Shown here: piece by piece, positions 34,901-49,900 of the stretch | Layout of the letters: each line of letters opens with the position of its first letter | Numbering within the stretch: position 1 is the first letter of the stretch | NCBI RefSeq assembly: GCF_037975245.1 | Contig: NC_092562.1 | Location: forward strand, 23,735,554-23,799,553 | Length of the DNA: 64,000 nt | Source: Apostichopus japonicus | Taxonomy: Eukaryota > Echinodermata > Holothuroidea > Aspidochirotida > Stichopodidae | Direction: 5' to 3' | Notes under the pieces: model-generated | The model's input: only the letters and a program-made list of their open reading frames with translations | What the model was told of the DNA's origin: nothing | Database searches by the model: none | Translations under genes and position numbers: made by a program

Positions 34901-37900
34901 GACCATTTGTTCAGATCTAAAAATTCTGTGCTTTACTACTACCAAACCTTTAATTTTCTTGCACAGTATTTTTTGCAGTATTTATATAGATAATAAAGCA
35001 TGTTGCTTAGCAGCATCTGAATTTCACACAAAAAAAGGGGGCGGGGGGTCCTGCAGTGGCTTGCACACTCCACTTCAAGTATGGTCTAATTTTACGTTGT
35101 CATTTCTATTCAGATCTTCCTATCATCAGTGAATCGCCTGAAATAGTTGATATGTCTCAGACCTCTGTAACCATTAAATGGAGAGCCTGGGATGTACAAA
35201 CTGATGTCGGGGATCCACCGGTGGTTAGTTATATTGTGTATTACAGGAAGAATGCAACTGATAGCTGGAGTACTGGTACTATCATAGAATCCAGTCAACT
35301 GCTACAGTACACACAGACCAATCTAGAAGAGGATACTATTTATGCTTTCAGTGTATCAGCTGTTAGGGAAGGGGACATGGGTGAGGGTCCAATGGGTCCA
35401 ACTATGACTGTCAAGACATTGTGTGAGGGTGAGTTATCATAATTAATTTCATCAATTTTGTTATTATTCAGATTTTGTTTATTGTTTTATTTTTTTGCAG
35501 TTCTAAGGAGGTCACCATGATCGTAATGTAACAGAGCCGAACCAATTTGAAATGTAGTTTGTTATATATACATTGGTTTGAAATGGCAAATGTTCAAACA
35601 GCATGATGATTAAAATATTAGCAGCTACTTAAACTTATGTTCTGCTGTACATGTATGTCTCTAACAATGCACATACAGTGTGTCTGTTACAGTAAAATGG
35701 TCAATTGGTGATGAAGATGGAATATTATGCCATGAGGTTTTGGTGACAGCCAAAATAGTGACCAGATGATGAGGTTATAAACACCGATCAATCAATACGA
35801 ATCAACAGTTAGGAATCATACACAAATACCAATAGCAGTTCTAACACTGTCTTGTAAAGGATATGTATCAGGAAATTCCATGCTTAGAAGATTGTAGAAA
35901 TAAACAAATATTTTTATAGCATTCTGGACAGTTTTCAGTAATTACAGGGAAGTTGCCACATTTTCTTATCCTTTAAGAGCAATATTCTGATGATAGGAAA
36001 GTTCCCACATTTATATCTTACTCTCATGTTCTCACATTGTTTCATTTTTGTTATTCAAAGGACTAATTACTCCAACAGATGTGATAGTAACAGTAACAGG
36101 CTTGAACCAACTGAACGTTACTTGGCAGGTATGCAAAAAAAAATATGAAAATACTGTAAATACAGTATATAGATATACTACACATTATGTTTAACAGTCT
36201 GGTGAGGAGTCTAGTTAGAAGGAAAATAGCTAGATAAAAGATGTAATCCTTTTGTGAGCTACTGAGAAAGAAGGACTATCTTCTCCTGTTCCCTTCGCTT
36301 CCCTTCCCTTCCAGCTTCCCCATCCTTGCCTTACCTGGCCTTTTCATTACATCTCATCTCTTCTCTTCTAGCTCCTTCTAGCCTTTTTCAGCTTCCTCTC
36401 TTATTGACTTGTCTAGCCTATACATTGATGCACTATAAAGTAGTCATAAGTACTAAATTATTACATAGATGATGCAGTGTCTTCTATGCTGTAATTTAGC
36501 AACAATATTGAATGTTTCTATCTTTGATCAATAGGTTGTTGATAACGGTATCACTTGCAGTACTGGGATAACTGGTTATACTATCTACTACAAGGTGGAT
36601 GGAAGTAGTGATGATCCACAGAGGGTAACAACAGTCTCTGGAAGTATAATGTACACCATCATCGAAGGACTTGAACCTGGAGAGAATTATACCTTCATGG
36701 TTTCCCTTACAACAGATCAGGAAAGCCCCCTCAGTGAAGCATCTATGGCAGTAACATTTCCAATGTCATCTACTTCAACACGTCCAATGTCATCTACTTC
36801 AACTCCTCAAAAGGGTTAGTCACCTGTTACAATTTAAATTTAACAACAGTGCTGGATATGTGATACATGTTTGATCAATAGGTTGATGATATTAATATCA
36901 CTTGCAGTACTGGGATAACTACTCATACTAACAACTACAAGGTGGATGGTAGTAGTCCCACAGAGAGTAACAACAGTCTCTTGAAGTACAATGTACACTA
37001 TCATCGAAGGACTTGAGCCTGCGAAGTAGAAAAAAAATATTGCTTCATCTGTAATCCTGCACCAACAATTTTTCCAATTTATACCCAAATCAAGCAAGGT
37101 TCTTTTCTGATGATGCAAGAATTCCAACCTACTGATTAAAAGGATTGTCTGGTAGCCCTAAGAAGTAACCTTGAAAAACGATAAATAATTTTCCAAACAT
37201 ATTGTCAAAGTATGACAATGTTAATGTTGCGTTTGACAGAGAAACAATTTTTTTTTATCATTAAGGATGGGCATTTCAAATATGATTTGAGTAAAAAAAG
37301 TGACATCATCTTCGTAAATGCAGACTGCGACATAACCCACGCTCCGTACAGTACCTACATTAATCACAACAAAAAACATGTTAGAAAAAAAGTGAGACAA
37401 ATATAAATAATACCAGGTCTGTTTTATCGAAGTGAGTACTGCATTTATTTCATTTACATAATAGTATATAAGCACAGTAGGATAAAACTAACCTTATGTA
37501 GATCAACCTACATTACCTGATACTGACCTTTCAGCTGGATCCTGGTAGTAAAAGTATGGGAACCATGTTAAGCATTTTCCATTTAACAATATAAATGTAT
37601 CTGTTGGTAATGCTAAAGCTACTTTAAAGGAGTATTTAGCTCATCATTATGTTATGATGAAACTTGAAGAACAGTAGTAACTTTGTATGATTTTTTGTGC
37701 AGTGCAGTTGTTCACCTGTTTTGATCATTACTTTTTGCTAAAACAGAGAAGATGCCAGGACCAACACCCATTATTGCTTTGTTTGTCATCATCCCTTTGG
37801 CAGTGCTTTTGATCATCATTCTCCTTGTTGGCTTCATTCTCTACAGGTAACTAATCATCTGATAAACTTGAATAAAAGATAATAATAATTATATCAAATA

Positions 37901-40900
37901 AGTTTTCCAGTCTGATGATAGGAGTTCTAAACTTGTCATTAGAGTTGCAAAGCTCTGTCTTACAATTTGAGTTGAGATGATTTCTTTATTATGCATAGAA
38001 TTATGATTACTATCTGGCCAGTCAGAAGAGAACTTTGATTGTATATCCTTTCTTTTTCAACAGCCTTTCTGTCCTGCTCTCATTCCGTTTTGGTGTTTAC
38101 AACTAGTCTTTCTGTATTTCATCCAATTTTCTTGTTTCTGTCAATTTGTAGCAATCTGTCAATAATCAATAATTGTAGTCATGTTTGACACATCAGACAT
38201 AGCTATGATTCTCTGAGTTAATAGTTGAAGACAACAATATTCAACATAAAGGAAGAACATTGCCTTTTGTTTATTACTTTGTTTCTAGGAGAAAGACCTC
38301 AAAGCCACCACAGCCCCGCTTCACACCTTCCTATTCCAACCCTGTTTCCACCAATGATGAAGGTATTGTCTGCATAGTATCTTGTGTGTTTCTTAGTTAT
38401 CATTCAGTAATTTTACAAGGTCCAGTAAGTGAATGTCAAAATCATTAACAACTTTCTTCTTTTATGTTTTTTAATAGATGCAGTTTGACCATAACACCTT
38501 TTACATAACAATCTTTTGTCATAAGACACTCTTTAGTCTGCAAACTGTTCAGCTTGTTAATGTGAATCAGTAGCCCAGGTGCTTGAGGACAGTATCATTA
38601 TCATGATGTCATCATTCCTTTGGTTCAGCATTTTATCTCTAGACATGTTATCTGCTCTTAATAAATATTCTTAAAAAAGGAGTAAGATAGCTAGAGAGTA
38701 TGTTTTAATCGAAAACCTGGAATCTTTGGAGTGAGAATGACCCATTGCCAAAGACTGCAAATTTCCCTGTTTTTATAGCAACCACTGTGTTTGCATTGAA
38801 GGATATGCACCACTGCTTACATGAAGCTAATAATGTATAACTATCTGCCATGATCATCAGAATTCCTGTGTGCTAAAGTTACATTGGCCAGGCCAAGAGC
38901 GAAATTTTTTTGGGTGCAATGTAGTCCTTGAATTACTGCTTAAAGGCATTGAAGACTCGCCCCAAACCGCGTGCCGCGCTCTGAAAAAGTTAAATTTCCG
39001 TTGCTATGTGTCTATTTCTGGGATCGATGGTGGTGTCTAACACTTCTGTTACACCTCATTCGAAACTAGGTCAGATTACCGGCATGAGACATTTCTTTGT
39101 GCGGGAGTCTTCACACCCTTTAAGATGACAATTTAAAAAAAAAAATTTAAAACAAATGTCTAACCCAACTTACCCAAGCAACCGTATAAGTTAGGGTGAT
39201 TTCTCTGAAATTTACAAAGGTTCACCAGATATGAGGAAATACCAAAGATTTATTCCATGCATATTCTAAACGATATGTTTGAACTTTGGCTGATGTTATG
39301 AAATATTAATCCATGTTCCAAATAATTTGTTCATGTGGCTGTTGTAAATGTGTTTAATGTTGCAGCAGCTGTAAACATGAAATTTATATAATGTTCATTG
39401 CAGTTATCAGTTTACAAATTTGATATACTTCAGAGTACCATCACAAGAGTGGCTAAACTGGACTCAAATATGAGAATGTTCTTTAAGTCGATATTTAAAT
39501 CGCATAAACTGTGTGTGCTATCACATCATCACGTGCATGACACTTTCCATTATGGAAATATCTCTTTGATGACATCCATGGATATATCCCTTCAGAACAG
39601 CATTGATCATATCGAGAAAAAGAGGTTTCTAGCATTCTATTAAACTTTCAGGCTGAGAAGATGGCAGCTAGCATGAATTAAGGCATTTGGATCACATTCA
39701 ACATAATCACTTTTAATACTATTATTTGCTTTAGAATATGGTGGTGCAGTGTCAACAGCTGCTGAAGATGTGTAACATTGCAGGACTATATATAAACATT
39801 AGCTTTTTAAAACTGAGCTATCCAGCCCATAGTTGGTGGGAATCCCTATACAGCCATGTCTTTGCTGGGGGTACCAATCAGAAGCAACAGTACCTTGCAT
39901 ACATTGTAACCAGGGATCTGGTCCCAGTTCCATTTGATTTTAACACTAGATATGGGCGATGTAACAAATATAAATGCTGTCACAAGAACACATGTTTGCC
40001 TCAATAAGTAACTGTTTGTATGTATGGGACGGTCCCAAAACTAAACATTGAAATGTCGTACTCTGCCATGCTTCCATGTATCTAAGGCTTTATTGCAATT
40101 TTATGTATTAAACTTGCAAATGATTGCCTGATATACAAGATTAACATATATCTCATTTAAACTTAAGATGTGATGCCAAAAGTCCTCATTTTGGATAAGA
40201 CATTCTATAATCACCTGACTACTATAATATGTGTCTCATAGTGTTTGTTTATTAAGTAACTTGTCCAAAACAATGGCTTAGGCATTTATTTACCTTCTTT
40301 AATGCCTTGTCTTGGTTTTATGTTGTTGTTTACTTTTGTTTCCAAATTAATGTTCATCACTTCAAAACAGCAGTCAAACCAAACCCTGGTAATAATACGT
40401 ACGAGGTACCTGACATTGTACAACTGCAACCCAAAAATGGCACGACAAGTCCTCCTTCAAACTCACCACAAGTCACAACTTTGAATGAATCTGGAGATCC
40501 ACCAATCAGCCCTTCAGATGAAACGTACACCAATCTACCATCTTCAATCCTCGTGTCTGATCTAGAAGAATATTACAGACGAAACAAGCAAAACTTAGTG
40601 CAAGAATTCCAGGTAAGGCACTATTGTTGAAAACTTAGCCTGCTCACCACAGTTACATGTGGCTGTTTAGGGATTTAAATATACCATATGTAGCAACACC
40701 CAACATCCTTCCTATAGCTTAGGGTAATAGAGAAGGCTATCTATTGAAATGCAGAAAAGGTGTGAGGGGGGGGGGGGGGTGGTTGGGAGAGGTATTGCCT
40801 GGAGTTTATTGCTGTTACTACTTGCTTTCAATGTAAGTATCAATTTGCTAAATATGTCTCGGCATTTTATGCGTTCAATTTAATGTTGCTTGTGGTGCAG

Positions 40901-43900
40901 GCAGGCAACCACAAACTTCCCTTCAGTGAAATTGCTGGTGACTAAAGCCATTACCTTGTTCTTGAATTGTTACTGACTTGCATGTTTGTATTAGTTCCAG
41001 ATGTATAGAACTGTTATCTAAAGTTGTTTATAAATTCAAGGTACTAGAAACTGCCATGGCTGAGACTTATTGACTCATGAATCAACTTCTGTTCAATCCC
41101 ATTTCGTGAAATTCTTGATGTTCACTAAGTATTTGCTTAGTCTTCAAGACTTAGATTTCAACTTTTTCAGTTGAGTACTCTGCCATGTTCACTGAAGTTA
41201 GCAATGTATGAGAACACATGAAAGATGAAGTAAACCTCATTGAATATATACTGAGGTGTGTTTATTCGATCGGGTACCAAATCTGACTCTCTTTTACAAG
41301 GAGTTAATGATATAATATATCTACAGTATGTGTGAAACTAACTAGAGATAAGATAGAGTACAGTTCCTGGTCGACATCGTCCACAGCAGGTGGTCAGTAT
41401 CTGTCAACTGGCAGGGGTCACTCATAGGAGTCGCTCACATCAAGTCGTCGGCATTAAAGCAGTGTAGTGACATGCAAATGGTAGTATAATGATACATGTA
41501 TGATGGACATCACATACCCTTCTTTCCATCTATACCTACGACATTAGGTAAAGTATTCACTTAGTGTTTGCTGTTGGGAGCAGAATTACTTAAATGAACT
41601 GAGTGTTAGATTATACCTACTGGGACTACTTGCACTTGATAAGTGTTGGAAAGTGTTACTGACATAGTATTCAAAGCTTGTTATGAATTATTTCAATACT
41701 TGTTTGAACACATGAGCCAAAGCACATCAACCACACTGAATATGTCAATTCAATTGGAGGAGATTCCATTGATTCAGTACATTGCTTAATTGACTTTCAA
41801 TGAGCCTAATAAAATATTGTTAAACACCTGCAACAGAATGGAGAGCCTTTAAATTAAATTTAAATTCCTTAGCCATAATACTGTATTATTGTACAAACAT
41901 CAGAATATATAGCTTTTATTCAGGCCTGTAGACTTTATAGACCTCTAGCTGTAGTTAATAATTTCATCAAAAGGAAAGAGCGTAATTTTGTAAAGTCATG
42001 ACGATTTGAAAGGAGTAACTAACAAAGGAATATTTATAATGCATCAGTAACCAAGGTATAAAGGGAGAGCAAAGCAATACCTTCACTATAGAATTGCAAA
42101 GTTCAAGGCCATTCCTTCAACACACAATAGCTTAATTATAATGGTATCAGAGTCTACTCACTCACGGCTCACAGAGGTGATGATAGACAAAGAATTTTTG
42201 GTTTACACTGCTACAATACCAAAGGAATTGCTGTGCTGTACCCCAAAACGATATACATGACTCTTAGCAGGAAGTAACCTATCTTGAAAATGAATAATTT
42301 GAAGAGTTAGGTCAAGAAACATAAGAAAAATAAGGGAATAAAGGAAGGGATTGAAAGGGGGAATTGGACTGGTAACAGAAAAGCAATTGCAACTTTCTGA
42401 CATTCATACCTTATTAGTAAGCGTTTGAAAAGAATTCTGTACTATTAACTGGACTTGTGGTCTTGCAAAAATGCAGTTTGCATTTTTGAACTGTTGAGGT
42501 TTTGAAAGGCAATAGTGCATAATCATGTGTTGTACAAGGTTAGGTAATATGATAAGATGATGAGAGGAAATTACCCCGCCCCCCTCTTCAATGCACTCAC
42601 CCAACACTCACTTATTCTTTGCATTGCCAGCAATCAGTAACATTTTACTATAGAAGTACCGAAATTAAATTGTGTGACATGATATATTCTATGAAATTGT
42701 GATCAGTAACTTTGTATGGATTTTTCAGTTCCTATGACAAACAATTTTCTTCTCTTTTTCATTATTCTTGTGATTTAATGGGGGAAAAAAATCTGTTTCA
42801 TTATTCCAGGGACCTTTTCAGTGAGAGAAACCCTCTCTTGGAGCTGTTGGTAGTCTAACAAAAGTTAACATTTTAAAAATAAGAATATTTTAATCTTATA
42901 TCTTTTTTTTTAGTCTAAACTCTAAGCTGAATTTGTGTGTCTTTCTCAGCTTTTGAGGAAAGGACAACAGTTTCCTTGGACTGTTGGAGATAAAGAGGGA
43001 AACAGGAAGAAGAACCGATTCAGAAAAATGTTTACCTGTAAGCGTTCAATTAAATTAATCTCTTTGTTTATGAACATCTATGTCACAATATGAGCTTTGT
43101 CATGTAAGCTATATATATGTGCATCTAGAAGACCTTATTTATATGAATTGAAACAGAGATTCAGGTTTGTGTGGATCAATTTTTCATTGGCTATGTTTTA
43201 GTTAATTTATTGAAAAGATTAATGTTTTCATTCAATATTAAAACTTAAAGACCTCAAGCTTAAAAGCAAAACATTATTATTGACAACATCAAGTAGAATC
43301 TAATTATAGTCTATGTTATAATTTTGAAAGTCTCACACACACATCCAGTGCATTTATCTAAGTTTCTATACACATTAAAGACCTTGAGATACATCAAAGG
43401 CACCAACCTTATTTTATTTAAATTGATAATTGAACATGCACTTTGTCAATTTGATTGATTGATTGATTGATTGTCATTTTGCACCAAAATATTCAGGGTT
43501 CTCAGTTTGCTGCTTAAAATAAAATGAATTAATTGAAGGTGTTTGAAATATTAACTCTCTTTAAACTTTGGTAGTTTTTTAATGCTTTGTGAAAAACTTC
43601 TAAAACCTTTGTAGATATTGCTTGACTGCTAAATCGTGAAGCATATCATTTTGTTGATGGTGATTATTTAGCTTTGTCATACATACACTGTATAAGCATT
43701 ATCTAGTTTATGAAGCAAAGAGGACAGACCTCCAATAAACTAGGCACACTATGAAAATTGCTGTAAGAACATTTAAGTTTCCCTTCTGGAAAAAGGAAGA
43801 CAGCCTAGGTTCAATGAAAAGATGTGACAAAAATTCTTTACAACATTTTTGTAGCAAGTAAAGTTATGAATTTGTAAACAAGAAATTAGCAGTTCATACT

Positions 43901-46900
43901 TACAGGTCAAAACTCTATCAGTTTTGGTGTATCAGTTTTGGTACATCAACTGTTTGTACTCTACAGTAGTCAGTGTCTGTTATCTGTATTATGTAATCAC
44001 ATTGCAGATGACCACAGCCGTGTCGTCCTGGAGAAACTGTTTGAAGAACCGGACTCAGATTACTACAATGCATCTTACATCTTGGTATGAATATTCAGTA
44101 TTAATTTTGTACTTTTCTTGTAAATATATATTTTTCTATGTAAATGTGACAATTCTCAGATTTATCACAGATTTTATTGTAAGGATATATCCACACATAC
44201 ATTTCCTATGCTTGTATCCTTCATAAAACAAGAACCTTTACCTATGGATATTTATAGTATGCATATTGTCTCTTTTGCAGGACCAGCGTGGTGAAACTTC
44301 CCTAATTGCATCTCAAGGTAATGTAAGCATTTTATATATTAAAATGTATGCTTTAAGAAATCTCTGCTGGCTATTAAGAATAAAGTTCCCTGCCATTAAA
44401 ATTGATGGTTTTCTCGTAACTAACAATAAGTAACCCACATAGCACTTTGGGGGCGGCTGGGGTCTCCATATGGTTTTGCTTTTTAATGAAAATACTCAGT
44501 ACTTTGTCCTACATTTTGGTTAAATTTTCTTCAAGCAAGGAATTGTTGTTATATCATGCAAATCATAGATGTGATTATAATAATCAGCAATTATGGGAAT
44601 ATAATCAGTAGCTATGGGAAAATTTGTTGTTGTTTATGTGGCATATGTGACATAAACCCACTACGTACTACAGTGACTTTGATAATAATATCCACCTGAT
44701 CTTTTATTTCACACATTCATCCCAAAATGTCTGGATAATTATCTATGATTTAGTGTTTTTAGATTTTAAATTTACAGAATTTACAGAACAGAAATTTGAA
44801 ATTACCTTGTTGTTTGCTGAAGTTCTTCAGTGGTGGATATTACATTTCAACCTGAAGCACAGATAGTAAGCAAATGAAACACAGAAACAATAAATTGTTT
44901 TATTAAGGTTTTAGATATGAAGCTGCATATGTCTGCCCTAATTACAACACATAGAGCCAAAGAACTGTAAGGAAAGTGATACTGCAAATAGTCTGTGTAT
45001 TTAAATAAGTGAATTTTACTTTACTACATCGCCAACTATCACCAGAAAGATCAAACATTGTGTGTCACTCATAGATTGATCAGTAAGGAAAGGACAAAGT
45101 TTGGTCATACTGACTTTTTAAGACAAATAATTTTTTTGTCTATGATTATTGACAGCTCCAAACAAAGCTTCTCTGAATGATTTCTGGAGGTTGATTTGGC
45201 AGGAAAAAGTGTCCACCATCGTGATGTTGACAAACCTTACAGAGGATGGAAAGGTGAATCAAACCCTCCCATGTATTCTTCATTGCTAATATACAGCATG
45301 TAACCGAATGTGGATCACCCAAGTGTATGAATACTTGGGGACCTACAAGGTCACTTAAAAATATAACTGCATGCACTGGTTTTGGCTAACCCTATGGGAT
45401 CGCCCAGGGGACACATTGATGCAGTGAGCTGTGGTGCCCTGTGAGAGACTGAGGCTGTTAATTGGGCACAATTGGGTGTGTGGGTGGGTCAAGTTACCAA
45501 TGACCAAGGGTGAAATATTAGTCTTAGTACAAGACTGTATATACCTTCACCTTTAACTTTGTTTTAATGTTAACTGTATTGATTGTGATGTTCTTTGAGA
45601 TACATGAAGCTACATTGCTAATGTTTCAATATAATAACCATGGCGTGATCATTGCATATATGATAACATAATGTCATCAATAATTTAAGCTTTCTTGCTC
45701 ATTGTTTCTTCCATGGTCAGAATAACTCTTTGTACAAGGGTCAGAAATTGAAACCTCTGACAACGTTGAATCTTTGGCTTCAGGAGTTTAATTCGCCAGA
45801 AAAAGGAGTAGCTAGCTCAGTGGGAGGTAAACAGGCAAGGTGCATGCACTTCCTGATCATTTGTGTTCTTTTTAATGCAGTGCACAAAGGAATGAGTCTC
45901 TGGTTGTCAGTCTCAGGAATGACAGATCTCAGCAATAGTTTGGGTGTAACAAATTTTCAAGGGAATGCTTATAGGATAGGCCTACTCTTTTCATGTCCGA
46001 ATATGTGGAGACTAAATTTAAACATGTTTTGTTTCTTGATACAGGATCGTTGCACACAGTATTGGCCAAATCATGAAGGAGGAAGCAAGACCTTTGGGAC
46101 TATTGTGGTTTCCTGGGCAACTACAGTACATTTTGCTGATTTTGATGTCAAGGAGTTGCATGTTGTTACGGTAAAACTTAAATAGCTTCAACTTTGTACA
46201 GATCACTTTTCTATAGAAATAGCAGTTGAAGAAGTTTATTACTGTTAAATATCTATTTTTGACATGTAAGGCAAGTGTCTGCTCACTTGAGCTTCATTAG
46301 AAGCATTTGTTATATATTTAAGCCAAGGATTTTGGGGGTTCGATACCAACTATAACCTACGCAATCACAATAACAGATGTCTGTGCAATGTTGACACCTT
46401 GGTTGCAAGCATGTCTCCTGAAGGGGAGCTTAGACGAATTTCTAGACGAAACTGATTGCTTGGTAAGAAGGTCAAAGTCGTTTGAGGTCATCAAAAATAG
46501 CTATTAATTACCTCATCGAAAAAGCTCAATGTATTTTAACATTTCCTTTTAGTCAGTGGTTATTTGTATGCCAAGAGAAATGAAGGCTAATGTTTTTTTT
46601 TAGCAGTGCAATTAACTGCCTACTCAGAATCTCTTTGCAGCTTCTTTTCTACTATAATAAGTACTGTCAAATAAAACTAGGTTTGATACTACATTATGTT
46701 CGCAGTATGCATATGTTTATGCCTTTTGAATATTAACACACTAGAAGCAAAGAAATGATAGACAAGAATCTACCAAACTGATGGAGATAATCTCTTTCAA
46801 CACACAGGAGAGCAAGATGCAGACTGTATTCCAGCTACATTATACTTCATGGCCAGATCGGGATGTACCTACTGATTTTATTCCTGTCACGGAACTAATC

Positions 46901-49900
46901 AAACACACAAAGCTTCTCCAAAATCATAAGCAAACTCCAGTTCTGATCCACTGCAGGTAAACCTGTCCGAATTATCTTTTTTCAAATTGAAGAATTCAAA
47001 GTAAAAGTAAAATGATAATAGTTTCCTTTCATCAAGGTTGGCTGATTTAAATCACATTGATTTTAATCACTCGATTTTTGTTAGAAATCAGTGATTGAAA
47101 TCACAGAGTTAAACCTTTTACACATCTGGTAAAAATATGAAGAAAATTAGAACAGAAATAATGATTACTTTATCAGATCTCTCATTAAGCATGTTAAAAC
47201 CCTGCAAAAGGATGAAAGAAGTGATATATAGAACTGAATTAAAGATTACTATAGACCAGCAACTTTAACAGAATGGCCAATTAGCATGACCATTTCTACC
47301 TTGAGGTATTCATCACAATCATCAGATTAGTCAATATTAATATTTTACAGTTACTTTTGAGATCATATTTCCATGTAAAATGTTGCAACATGAAAATTAA
47401 TCAGATGTGGCAGCAGACGGAGAGGTAGTCAAACTGCGGTGCAGACCTGTAAGTACAGTTGATTACTTATAAGGTCCACTGAAGGACTCTTCTCTTCAGT
47501 ACTCCAGTAAATTAAAAGTATGAAAATATGAAACTTGGTGTCCTGTGTTGTTAGAATATATTGTAGTCAAAACTGTGACCAGAATATAATCTTGTCAAAG
47601 ATAGAAACAGACATTGATTAAAGTGTAAAGTACTGTATGCTGTAGCTCAATTCAGTTGGGATATAAGGTTTAGTATATTTCAATTAATAGTGCTAAATTA
47701 CAGTACTAGCAACAGTTACTGTTTTCTGTCAGTTTCAGAGTTGTCAGAAACATGTCAGGTAGGAAGAGTGACCCAGTATCTGCATTTTTTGTATCAAAGA
47801 TTATAGTACAGAAGATGTTTACAGTACTCTGTTACACACTTAATGCAACCTTTTTCTATTTAAAGCATAGGAAGCCAAGAGGGACACAGATATTGGCTAA
47901 AAAACTGACAACAACACTACTAAGCAACTCAATGATAACTTTACAAGTGCTCAGTAAAGCATCCTCCTCTCTCCATTCAGCACCCCCCCCCCACAGAATC
48001 ACAAAATAGAAGGCAGACAAAAGGCAGGAAGTTGAGTACAAAAGAGGTGTTATTTCCAAAACCACAGAGTCACAACATATTGCTTCCATCATCACATAGC
48101 TTCTAAACCAGTGATGTAACAATGGATAATACCTATTAAGTCCTTTAGTGGGCAGTCAAGTTTAGGCATAGGGTGCAACCAAGCAAACTTCATTTGGACC
48201 TTTTTATCAATGTTGTCAAAAGCTTTTTCGAAAATGTAGTATGCCAGAGTTCAGGGGCCTGTTTCACTAAACCCGACTTACGCACACAGGACTTAGTGCT
48301 CCGCGGACTCGACTTACACTAAGATGCGTCTTAGTAAAGTACTGTTTGGATCTCGGTTTCACAAAACTGTTCTTCACTAAGATGCGTCTTAAGATGCGTA
48401 CATTTTATTTTTGTTGACATGAACGAGGCTGCGACCTTTGACCGCGAAAAAGTTTTAACAGTTCATCGCACGAACGAACTTTACAATTGCAAGAATGGGA
48501 AAGGTAAATACCAAGTAAAATGCCTTTTATAATCAAAATATTTGGCCAAAACTTATGTAATATTTATATGTTGACATCAAATAGACGGAGAGTTTTCTCA
48601 TGCAGTTATCGAGACATAAAGTTGTCTCCTTCGTTGTTATTAATAAGCTACAGTGCAGACGTAATGGGACCAAATAGCCTAGTAACCATATTTAGCACTA
48701 GTTTAACCTTAATTCAAGCATAGGCCAAGTGTTAGCAATTATCAGTATAACAAGAATAAGACCTAGACTAGGCCAACGAAGTAATATGCTTATGTTTTCC
48801 AAATCCGAGTCAGGAAGCCGCCAACGCTGATCGCGAGGAACCTACACTAGTCCTCTTGAAGGGCTAAGGTAGTATGTGCTAGCATTACAGTCGTAAGGTA
48901 GATCCTGACATGTTTCAAGTTACTACTGATACTATACTAGCCTACGTAGGCTTAGTTATACTGCTACCGCTAGTGCTATATAGCTAGTACATGCTACAAC
49001 TTTACAAAGCCAAAGCTAGTCTATGGACGTAGGCTTATGTAGGCTATCGCATCAGTGCTCAAGTGGCTACTGTGCCTGCGATGTGGGCCTAGTAGTAGCC
49101 TAGACCTACTAACCTTTTGCCGCCATGAATGTTCATGTATGCCAAGCCTATATACATTAATGCAGTATTAGTATTAGGCTTGTACATAGTGGGCTGTTGA
49201 ACGTGTATGTCAGTCCCATAAGAAATAAGGCCTAACCTAGTTGGATAGACCTAACCGGACATTAACAATTATACTAACATTACACCGCTACTCACTGTGC
49301 TAGTACTAGGACTAAGATGTCGTATGTCAGTATTACAGTGAGTGTTCAAATCAGAAGAGCACTCATTGTATCTTATTGCCCTAATTTTCACAAACAAATA
49401 TTCCTCTTCAGGAAAAGCGAAAACGGTGCCCAGATTTCTCGGAGGTGGAAACACTCACTTCAGTGGAGTTTGTCGCCACTCACAAGGCACTGCTCTTTGG
49501 CACTGGAGGGAAGGGGTCCAGTAAACAAGAGAAGATGAAGGAAAGGTTTGTGGATTCCACAGCAATCATTGTGTGTTCAAATTGTCTGATGTTTGTTTTT
49601 GCAGCTACAGCTAAGAGATTCCATTACACAAGACTTGCTTTTACAATATCCTGAGTAAATCCAAATTTTTGTTATTAAAATATCATTTGAAATTTCAGAA
49701 ACCATAAATTATCACTTAAGAAGTAAAAAGTTGTCAGATGACTGATCTTGAGTTATATCTAGAGCTGATCCTGTTTTCCTTGGCTTTTTAATGGATGCCC
49801 AGGTTTGAAATTTATATTTTATTATGGAGAGGCCTTCTGTTATCATGTTGTTTATATCAGTGTTGGGTTCATTTTTTTTTTTGGTGCTGGTGCTATTGGA

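Noticed and set aside
39398-40007. Two adjacent open frames as possible extra exons
   Set aside because: No recognisable domain, no phase-compatible splice sites joining neighbours, and the flanking exons 38289-38362 and 40371-40612 already join in phase.
45730-46185. 151-codon open frame as a separate gene
   Set aside because: It only partly overlaps the true exon 46045-46170. The upstream part is intron read-through without domain features.
46330-46352. B-box-like gggggttcgatacc as a pol III promoter
   Set aside because: No A box at the right distance upstream and no tRNA-like fold. A chance match or very old SINE relic.
47040-47110. ATCA/GATTT-rich patch as transposon ends
   Set aside because: Imperfect inverted words only; no partner end and no target duplication could be found.
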